In this document: piece after piece, positions 54,631-64,000 of the stretch
Position numbering within the stretch: the first letter of the stretch is position 1
Layout of the letters: the number at the start of each line of letters is the position of its first letter
Assembly (NCBI GenBank): GCA_016748015.1
Contig: JAAOMT010000591.1
Coordinates: 382,751-446,750, forward strand
Length of the DNA: 64,000 nucleotides
Direction: 5' to 3'
Source: Geosiphon pyriformis
Lineage: Eukaryota; Glomeromycota; Glomeromycetes; Archaeosporales; Geosiphonaceae
Program-made: the position numbers and the translations under genes
The notes under the pieces: generated by a model
What the model saw: only the letters and a program-made list of their open reading frames with translations
Told to the model about the DNA's origin: nothing
Database searches by the model: none

Positions 54631-55214
54631 CGCATTTGATCAATTGAGATTCTCCTCTAATTTTCGCCACCATCCGCAGTTTTAAATACGCACTCAATTT
54701 CCATCTTGAGCGCGTTTTATGATCTGTAGAGAGTTACTCTATCGAAGAAGTCAAAACCTTTGCCATTCAATTTTCCAAAACATGCATTAATTTCAAAGTT
54801 TTTATCTGATCAGCACCTTCCAATCTCGTTTTTACCAAATAATGCGTCTAGTGACAAATAAGCATCACCTTTATTATCACGCCAGTTACAATCCCTTTGA
54901 GTAACCATCTTTAATGGGTAAGCGTCATAATTTTGGCTCCCAACTTGAACATTACTTAGGAGGATTCGACACACGCAACAACTTGCCAAAGACAAAGACG
55001 GCCTCTTTCCTTATTACGGGCTGTAACTGTCTGACTTATTGGTACCCTGTCCCACTAAGCTTATACTTTGAATCACCCATATGAGGTGATATAGTGTTTA
55101 AAAGAATCGGTGACCAAGTTACAGAATTTGTAATTTCTATTATTAGGAAAGAAAATCTAAAGTAAATAGCATCTATAATTTTCAGAGATTATCAGCCCTT
55201 CGGTCAAAACCTAT
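54631..55214. other. Intergenic region, no gene seen
   Basis: Sequence between the forkhead promoter and the stop of the allantoicase fusion. A 61-codon minus-strand ORF at 54810-54995 has no recognisable features. Confidence 0.4.
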
Positions 55215-57750
55215 TCAATTCTTAAAGCGTTTGGCCAATGTTGTATCGGGAATTGCTTTCAACTGATCTTCAATTCGCCCATTTTCTTTTTCTTCCAATA
55301 ACTCCTCACTTCCTCGAAAACCAGGTACCTCTACAGTAATTGAGTTCATATCATCCAATGTAATTTCTTCACAATCCTCCAGGGAAACACCGGATTCATA
55401 GGTAAAGCACGCAAAATTCGTTGTCTATATTATAAAGCAAAAATCGCGTTACAGATGTCCTATTTAAATCAAAGAGACTTGTAATTTGTTTAATTGATTA
55501 CCTCTTCGAGTGGTATCATGGGATGATGCCAGACCCCAGGATTGTAATTAATACCTTGAGTCCGAGAGGCGACGAAGGCTCTTAGTGTACTCAGATTTGG
55601 TTTATCGTCTTGATTGAATACAAAAAAATGAAAAAAGAAACTTTGGTACAAATGAACACAGAAATTTATATATTACCATTACCATTTCCATTCAAACAAA
55701 CGATCACCAAATATCCTCTAAAATTTTCCTCACCCATCGGAATAAATGATTGAGAAGAATATGGGTGCCGTTCCAATAATTTAACTTCAATTGGCAATTT
55801 AGTCGCGGGTCTGCAGCGGAAAATTGACAAATTGGGTTCAGCCCGTGCAAGTAATCTTCCTTCCTTGTCTGTAGAGATGTTTTGACGGAAATTGATCAGA
55901 CGAGCCACATGATTGAATTTGCGGGCAGTTCCTTGATTTGCTGGAGTCACTTTAATTCCATTAGTAATTGAGACACTGTTTGGGGAATAAAGGTTAGCCT
56001 CAATGAAGGATGATATTATTTGACCATAGGCGGCATAGGCATGATTTGTCAATGGCTCAGCGATCAATTTATAAAGCGAGATATCGGAAACAGGCAGTTG
56101 ATTGGTAAAAGGAATGCTGATGAATGACGCTGGCTCAGTTTTTAAATGCTCTAATAATTCACGCCGACCAAAAACGCGAAGTCGCTTAACGCCACCATCT
56201 AAAGTAATTTGATATTGGGTTGATTTAGTAGGAGCTTCTTTACTTCTTTCAAAACGGAACTTCTCTTTTTGCGTCTTAAACCTAAAATATTAAGTCGGAG
56301 CCTAACCTGGAAAAATGGTCATTCGTACATGAGTGAACTTCGTTAAAGGGGATTTTAATGTGAATACGTGCTGTTTATGTGCCTCAAGTTTTGATTTACT
56401 GAGAATTAGATCCCATTCTATGTTGTCATCTGGGATTTCCTGTATGAGTTGTTTTTGAATAGATCAGTTTCTTGAGAATTATTTTGGAAATCTCCAAGTT
56501 TTTAGGCGATTAGCATTACCGCTTCAGAGAAACATCCATCTAATGTAACGGTTTGTGGAAAATTTCCTTTGAAATGTGCGGTATCAATTTCCGCAGTTTC
56601 TAGATAGCCAGGATGTCCAAGTTTTATAATCACCCAATCACTATGATTCGATTCTCTCGACCTTTTAGTTTCCCAACCATCCCCCATGTCTTTACCACGT
56701 CCAGGTAATAAAAGATTATCTTTGACCCCATAATGCTGATCGCTGCAAGCGACGGCACGTCCTTCGTTACCAACGTAAGCCAAGTCAACCCGTGCTGTAA
56801 AATCTGCGGGCCAAATAGCTCTTACTCTCCCGTATACCCGTAATCTAGCCTATGAAAATCAATTCAGTGAACACATCTGCAGATTCAATTTAACTTGATA
56901 AATCTCAGTAAAATATTTGACATCAACATACCACACCCCCGTCAGGGTAAATGTATAAGCGGACATGGGTGTAAGTAAGCCCTGCTGCCTCGATTTCGAA
57001 AAAGTGTCGCGAACTGGGGTTGAGATTTACTTTGGGCAAAATTTCGCACCACTGCCAAAAAATTTATTAAAATGGTTTAATTCGAGAAGAACCCCAGTTC
57101 TGTTTAATTTCAATACCTTTGTAGAATCCTCTGCTAAAGGATCAACATCAGGCGAGTAGCAAGCCTCAAATGACGCAGCGGGAGCATGATTGCCGTTAAA
57201 ATGGGCGGTGTCAATATCGAGCCCGACAATTTCCCCAGCGAATCCTAACTTGATGATCACCCTGGTATTATGAAATCAACAGAATTCTCAATTAGTGGAA
57301 TTCCCACGCTACCATAAAAGGTGATAGTACAAAGTTCTTACCAATCAAAAAACGGGTTATGTCGTCGGGTTTCCCAGCCGTCCATCCACGAACCATTCTC
57401 TAAAAGGGGCCAACCTTTTTAGAGACTGTATAACCACAGCAATAATTTGAACTTGTACCTGTATAGAGTCCAAGTTTTCGCACAGGCTTCTCAGGTTTAA
57501 GTAAATTTTCTGCTTCAGCAAAGAATTCATCACTGCAAGAATATATTTTCGCGCCAAGTGATGAACTTGCGAGATCTAAGGGAATCAGATTTTACGCGTC
57601 ATGGTGGTGGTTTCTATTTTAGTTCCTTTGCTTCATGATTTTAATTCCTTTGCTTCATGCTTTCGTTTACCTACCAACATATCTCTTAACAAGTTTTTCT
57701 TCAGCTTCATCTTTATTGATTTGGTAATATTTGAGGTTAGATGTAGGCAT
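55215..57750 (-). CDS. Allantoicase-ureidoglycolate lyase fusion (DAL2-DAL3)
   Basis: Purine catabolism: allantoate to ureidoglycolate plus urea, then ureidoglycolate to glyoxylate plus urea. Start ATG 57750 ([19 protein letters not shown]). The first allantoicase repeat shows [40 protein letters not shown] and [13 protein letters not shown]; the second shows [20 protein letters not shown] and [13 protein letters not shown]. After [13 protein letters not shown] the same frame continues through [18 protein letters not shown] into ureidoglycolate lyase: [43 protein letters not shown] and [10 protein letters not shown], ending AKRFKN. No stop separates the halves; the join MTIFP|DGGV needs the intron about 56,195-56,306. 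A donor pair GTAATG/GTAATA near 55,675 could vary the product by two residues. One GATAAG (minus strand, 57972-57977) lies upstream. Confidence 0.93.
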
Positions 57751-59463
57751 GGCAGAAAAAGTCAGTTTAAAGAATAGCTAGATATTTAAGAGACTATTGC
57801 AGCAAAGAAGATTGGGGATTTATTGAAAGGTAATCTAATTCCAATATGGATCTGTTAAGAAGGCCCTTTGTCTTTCATAATTTACGTATGCGGTTTCCAA
57901 TTTGGCTGCCATTTGAACTGTTCTTTTTAAAGAATTCAAATCTCTCCGTCTAGCGGATCAGTCATCAAAAGCTTATCAATTGGATCAAAATAAATAAATT
58001 CTTTAAAGTTTCAAAAGTCTCTTTTTTTAAACGCAATCAGTTAATGACATATATTCAAGCAACTTGGAGATGTGCAGTGGGTATTTGTTGACAGACAAAC
58101 AAAAACGTTTTGTGTATCAGCTAGTTTACCTCGTGTCGCGCGTGACTGAAAACAAGGTTCACCTTCCTAAATGAAGACATTATCACCACGCCACCTCCGC
58201 TACCAAAAAAGGTTATGTCTATGCTCACATAAAAAGAGGATAGTCAGCCTTAAAACGACGAGACTCAACGCCCAATTGGTCTCAAAGATTGTGTTACCCA
58301 TCTGCAAGGACGATGAGCAGAAGAGAGTGCCAGAACAAACAAAAAGCACAAGACAGTGGTATCACGCAACAAGCGAAAATGTTCAGGAGAAACTCTCCCT
58401 CGGAAGCAGTTATAGAAACGATGGATGGGCTTGGCGAGATTTTTCTTTAATCCTGTAGTGAAGTGGAACAAAGGTGTTGTGTTGCTTTAGAGAAGCAAAA
58501 TGGCAATACGGAAAAGAAATAACTGAAGCCTATGACGATTCAAAAAAAAAACGTCTTTTGGTGTTGTTTCGGTTTTCTTGGGCGACCGACAGTTTGGTGG
58601 AAATATCGCCCATTTCGGCAAGCTATTTAGATTCGGCTCCTGCTAATATCATTGCTGAAGTCATTAATCAGGCGCTGTGCTAGAAATCGTCATTTTGGAA
58701 TTGTTTATGTTACGTATTCCAATGCATGCCTATGCAAATCGACGAGGTAAAAATGTCAGTTTTTTGGAAAATTCTAAACTACATTTTTTAATTTAAGCTT
58801 TTTTTTTTAAATAAGGATAAACTTGTGATATGGCAGAAATAATAAGTGGGTCTGTACGCAAAACAATACATCTTATGGCGAACCTACATATTCTATATTG
58901 ATCCTGCCATTTGCACACCCTTTCCTCTTAAAGGCAGCTCTGATGACATTTGTTTGTGCAAGTACATGGATGGCTTCATTTTACAAAAAGTCTCTACTTC
59001 AAAGTGTAATAAACGCACGACTTGGGAAAAAATCTCGCACATAAAACGATGAAATCTAGAGAAAAAAAATTGTGTTCTTCACCCCGAGTTTGACGTAATC
59101 GCCATCCGGTATCAGATAAGACAAATTATGAAAATGCTCTTGTGGGCACATTACCGTTTCACCAACGACTGACCCCAAGGCCGAGGAGTGTTGTCATCCA
59201 AAATGAGATCACCAAGAATCGTAACATAAAAACCATTGGAGGGTCCCGAAGTATAAAACTGCCGAAATTGTGGGGCTTTGATGTAGAGATGAAAATGGCG
59301 CTCCTGAGGGTTATGCAATCCCTACCTACTATTGATGTAATATAATTCATTCGGCTATTCATTAATTTCCAAAAAAATTCCTCAAAGTATTTAAAATTAG
59401 GGTCCTTCTACCGATAATATATTTACACTATGATAATATTTACATTTTAACCTCTAATAAATT
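57751..59463. other. Normal-composition region with no recognised gene
   Basis: Open frames occur on both strands (58171-58458 and 58474-58683 plus; 58265-58471 minus; 59142-59345 plus) but none has a known motif, a convincing splice chain or homology I can see. The left 250 bases are presumably the allantoicase promoter. The rest may be a lineage-specific gene or noncoding transcript. Confidence 0.35.
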
Positions 59464-61935
59464 TCAAGGTATTCGACTCTTGAAAATCATATATCGCTCA
59501 ATATTTTTCAGCGAAACATTAGGCATAGATTGTCCAGCAAAGTTATCTTTGGGATCGCTTAACAAGTCCCGCTAAAAATTTTGATGGAGGTAAGGTTAAA
59601 ATAATACCATATTACTGTGTAATCATTAGATTTCTTCTCTCACCCTTTGAGCTTTTTCAGCTGCAATTCGGTCATCAATGCAATGATCTGAGACTTGCTC
59701 ACGACTTAGTATTCTGGAATTTCGGTAATGACTAAATCTCAATAACTTTATCCCAATCACCACTTTGAAAAATAAAATACTACAAAAATGGATCAAGATC
59801 AGGCATTAATATGTGACTTCAATCTCACAATATATATTCCTGAAAAACCTTACATGAAAAATAAAATAACGCCATAAACTAGCCAAGCCCGATATGACCA
59901 TGATGCAATATTAGCAATTGGGTCATGATTGAGATCTTCATCCATATCGTTGTCTATACTCCAGTCCCTTATCATGGAGATAGTTTGAGTCACGAAAAGA
60001 ATCATCTATACAAAGAAACGTATTGAATTTACTCCGCACTCTAAAAACCCAAAATTCGAGCAATAAGATTTAGAGTCCATTTTACCAAACATGCCAGCGG
60101 TAGCGGGGCAAATCCAATTCGCCGTGGAACATCAGGAGATCGATCAACAACATTCTATTGATTAAAAGCGTAATTAGAGATTTGTTATATAATTTAAGTA
60201 AAATTTCCAAATGTATATTTACCCGCCCAGAAACTTTTCCAGCAATAAGATCCCGGCAAAGAACATCGACAAATTTATCATAAACACTTGGTCGAATCTG
60301 GTTAAACTTAGTAATAAAGGCATGTTTTAGCCAATCAACAAGAGATTCAGAAGCCATAACTATAAAAACGGGTGTCAATAAAGTTTCCAATATTGTCATT
60401 TTCGGAAACAGAGGAAAAAAGGATGTAGGCAAAATCGACGATGGAGAGGGCGGTGACCCAGACAGTTCAATTAAATTTCGGACGGTTATAATTGTCAAGA
60501 AAAGTGCAAGTTGAAACCTTTCAACAATATCTAAAATAGAGGAAATAAATCAAAAACCCTTATAGCACATTATCAAGTAATCAATTTGTATAAGGCTCGG
60601 TACCTGCACAACTCAGCTGAAATAAGTTTTCTTTTTCAAATTTTTTGAAAACAGAGCCTTTTATTTCAATAAATTGATTCGAGAGCAATAGAGTGAGCAA
60701 GGCGTTTGAATATGAATTGATGGCAACGTTTAAGGTAACAACTTGATATGACATTATCATGGTATGTGCAACTATTGTTGTAAAATGAAAATTTGAGTTA
60801 AATATTAATAAAGTTGATGTTTGCTTATAAAACTTCAATAATAAAAGGATACGAATATAGAGAAAAGCTAAGCCAAAAAACATGAGCAATCGCATCTGCT
60901 TTATCGGATGTCCATCATATATTAATCCACCCAAAGTTGATTTGCAAAATAGTGAATCCATAATGTCGCAACCGAAAGAACAGCATAAACGATCAAGAAT
61001 CTTAAAGGGTTAGAATAAATTAGATCATTAAAGAATTTAAAATGCTTAGCGGAGGGAAGCAGAATAATGTAAAGACCGAGTAAATACCTCAAGAACATTA
61101 AAAATAACATACAACTTTATGACAGCTTGTCCACGAATTGAATGGTACATTTGGGATGCGTCAATTCGCTGGAGAAATATACAGACTAACAAGACAAGCA
61201 AGCCCTTTAACAAATCACACTGCTGCGATAAACTTAGCCTGAAATATTGAGAAATTAATAAAAAAGGGAACCTTATGAAAATAATCTTGATTTCTTATAT
61301 TATGATTAGCTACCTTTTCTTGCTCTCATCTTTCAGCTTCAAAAAGTGCAATATAATCGAGTATATTGCATGAAGAAACCTCAAAGGAAGAAAGGTAAAG
61401 GTATATAGAAAAGAATCAAGACATAAAAAGAAACCAAAAGACACGAGCTATAAATTTAGGAAAAGGTTAACACGCAATCGGGGAGGAGCTCCAAATCAGG
61501 TCGATTATCTCTTGCCTTTTCTATTGCCAACGGTATCGTTAAGAAGTTGATGACACGTTCGGTGGTAATCCCTTCGGAAGGCTCAGAGTCCGGGGCAGTA
61601 AGTTCATCTTTCAAGTATTGCCAAAAACTAAAATTAGGTTTGGAAGTTGATTCATTCCGTACAGAAGCCACAGTCGATAAGCCCCCTTTTTGCTCTTCAG
61701 AAGAGATTAAAGTAGGAATTGGTTTTTCTATGTATGAGTCAAAATCGAGATAAGGAAACTGATTTACATCACTTTTTGGCTTGGTTTCTGTTTCTTTTGC
61801 AGGTATAAGAGAAGGGGACGGTATAGGTGTGAGCGGAGATGCTACGCAACCAGAATCAGTGGTAAATGTAGGATCTTTGTGTGGAGGAGGAGTAATTGAT
61901 CCATCAACGATATGAGCTATTTCGGAAGGTTGCAT
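59464..61935 (-). CDS. EMP65/TAPT1-family ER membrane protein
   Basis: Polytopic membrane protein of the TAPT1/Emp65 (DUF747) family; the yeast member works with Slp1 in ER protein homeostasis. The N-terminus is Pro/Ser-rich. The conserved part starts WQYLKDELT, then RVINFLTIPLAIEK, LVSFGFFLCLDSFLY, FTFLPLRFLHA, SIRGQAVIKLYVIFNVLE, LDRLCCSFGCDIMDSLF, QVVTLNVAINSYSNALLTLL, IEIKGSVFKKFEKENLFQ and WLKHAFITKFNQIRPSVYD. The last exons give REQVSDHCIDDRIAAEKAQR and DLLSDPKDNFAGQSMPN, ending at 59464. Intron 61448-61515 has a GC donor (GAAAAG|GCAAGA). I chose Met 61935 (MQPSEIAHIVDGS); the frame stays open to 62,049 without another Met, so an upstream exon is possible. Confidence 0.9.
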
Positions 61936-62049
61936 AGCGAAAACGGCAAAATTGTAAGGAGAATGGGGTAAATAAACTTTTTTTTGAATCAGGTACAGTG
62001 ATTGATCCGGATGACGTTTGACAAATAATTTTATGCTTCTATGACGCAA

Positions 62050-64000
62050 AATTCGCTAATGTTTACAAAAAGAATTGTTAGGTTTTTGAGTTCCAATCAC
62101 GAATGTAGAATTTTGACATGATATTTGTCTTAAAGTCAAATCATATTAAATTTTGCAAGATTTTTTTATTTTTTCTGCAATTATCATAATTACTGCGATT
62201 AATTAATAATTCTTATTATATTATTTTTGTTTTCGATTTTTAATAATATAATTGTTTAAAAAATAATAATAAATTATACTTAATAATAAAAAACATTTTG
62301 ACAAAAAAGCCAAATATTTAAATATATAATAATAATTATTATTTTTTAAGTTAATAAACCAGTAATAAAAATATTAAAAAAATATATTATGTAATTTAAC
62401 AATTTATAATAATTTAAATAATGCAATATTAAAATAGTTTTTATTTAAAAATTATGTATTTATATTAAAAAATAGTTGTAAACAAAATATAAAAAATTTA
62501 TTAACTGTTTTATTAACAATATTTTTATTAAATTATTATTTAGCAAAAATAAAAAACATATTTATTAATTAAAAATTAAAAAACTTTGTTTTTTTTTGTA
62601 TTTTTATAATTTCATTTTAAATAAAAAGTAAAAAAGAAACAATTTTTTTCTATTGTTTTTAATAGTTTTAATGCTTTAAAAAATTTACAAATCTTTTTTT
62701 AAACCAGTTTTTTTAAGTTAAAAAACATTATTTGGCTTTAAATAAGAGATTTTTTTTTATTTAAGTTTTTTTTAATTAACTAATTAATTTTTATTATCAC
62801 AAAAAATTCTAAAAAGCACAAAAAAAAAGTTGTCTTTTTTATAAAAAATCAGTAGTAAATCTATTTTTTTTTAATAATTCTTTTTATTATTGTTTAAAAT
62901 AATTATAAAAAACTTTTTTCTTGAAAGCACTATTTTTAATCTCTCTAAACTATTTGAAAAAATAGTTTTTTGGTGTTTTTTAAAATTATATTTTTAATTT
63001 AAAATCTATTTTTATTTATTTATTAGTATTTTTACTAGTTTTATTACAATGGTACTAATTATAATACTTGATTTTAATTTAATTATAAAAAACAATTTTT
63101 ATTCTATTTAATATATTAACTTTTAATTAATATTTGCTAATTTTAAAACAAAACATGTTATGTTTTTATATATAATTTTAACTAATTAATTTATTAAAAT
63201 ACTTAATTTTAAAAATTAAACTAATAAAATAAAAACTATTAAGTTAAATTAGCTTATATTAAAACTATATTTTAATTTTTACATAAAATTGAATATTAAA
63301 AACAATATTAAATTTTTAATATAAAATTTGCTTTTTAGGTTTTTTAAATGCTATTACCAAAATTAAATTTGTTAAAAAAAAATTATAAAATTATAAAATT
63401 ATAAAATCTTTTATAATATTTGTTTTTGCTTTAATTATTATAATTTTATATAATTTAAGTTTTTAAAGCTATTAAAATTATTTTTGCTTATTAATTAATA
63501 TTAATATTTAAAAATAATATAAAATATAATATAAAATATATTATTATCTATTATAATATGTTTAAGATTAAATTAATTGTTTTTTTTTTGGTTATACAGT
63601 TTTTAAAATCAATAAATTGGTTTTTTAAATTAAAAATTAGACTTGTTTATTTTTTGTTTTTTTAATAATTGTTATTAAAATATGTTATTGTTATTTTTAA
63701 ATCCAAAAAACTTTAAATAATATTATTCTAAAAACTGATATGTTATAAAAAAATTATGATTAATAAAAACTTTTGAATATTAATATTGTTATAAATATTT
63801 AATTTCTGATTATAAATTTATTTTTTTGGTTTTTTAAAATTTTATTTAAGCAATTTATTAATTTAAAATTTTAATTTTTTTTGGTTTTATATTCAATAAT
63901 ATTTAATAATATAATAATTATAAAAATTAAATTTTTAAAATTTTAATTACTTAAGTTTTTTAATTAATTAAATTAGTTGTTTAATTTACAAATATATTAA
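62050..64000. other. AT desert, no gene seen
   Basis: Composition falls abruptly from about 62,150 to the level of the central desert. No ORF, repeat boundary or motif could be supported. Confidence 0.55.

Noticed and set aside
60922-61110. Hydrophobic minus-strand ORF inside the TAPT1-like gene
   Set aside because: A different frame over intron plus exon; the true frame here gives LDRLCCSFGCDIMDSLF.

Overview
The window looks like a nuclear chromosome segment from a fungus with a two-compartment genome. Gene families (Atg6/Beclin, a 161-residue tropomyosin, Pmr1-type Ca/Mn pump, Exo1, Emp65/TAPT1, RNA polymerase III subunit RPC34, a fused allantoicase-ureidoglycolate lyase) and short introns (mostly about 50-100 bases) fit a fungus. 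I cannot assign a phylum from the sequence alone.

Layout. 1-13.6 kb: AT-rich, repeat-filled. It holds the 3' end and LTR of one Ty3/gypsy element, a long inverted repeat, a decayed gypsy pol with its 3' LTR, a solo LTR, a 40-base tandem repeat and a broken Tc1/mariner transposase. 13.7-30 kb: compact gene island with RPC34 (-), PMR1-type ATPase (-), ATG6 (+), a carnitine/ornithine-type mitochondrial carrier (-), an unrecognised basic-tailed protein (+), citrate carrier CTP1 (-), a conserved unknown protein (+), tropomyosin (-) and a seven-repeat RCC1/ATS1-like protein (-). 30-43.3 kb: AT desert, about 11% G+C in the stretch I counted, holding a minus-strand gypsy element with a younger solo LTR nested in it and an older, nearly erased copy of the same LTR. 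43.3-62 kb: second gene island with an unresolved stretch, EXO1 (-), an unknown coiled-coil protein (-), a small membrane protein (+), a forkhead transcription factor (-), the allantoin-degrading fusion enzyme (-), another unresolved stretch and an EMP65/TAPT1-like ER membrane protein (-). 62.1-64 kb: AT desert again.

The genes do not form one pathway; most are housekeeping genes in divergent or same-strand arrangements. Links worth noting are two mitochondrial carriers flanking one small gene, and MluI cell-cycle boxes (ACGCGT) about 180 bases upstream of both EXO1 and the forkhead gene, which suggests shared G1/S control.

The most unusual things seen are: 10-nt and 13-nt microexons in one carrier gene, both required to restore the family consensus; GC-AG introns in three separate genes; a possible 29-nt intron in EXO1; and repeat decay in which TpC (GpA on the other strand) seems depleted while CpA is retained, unlike textbook repeat-induced point mutation.
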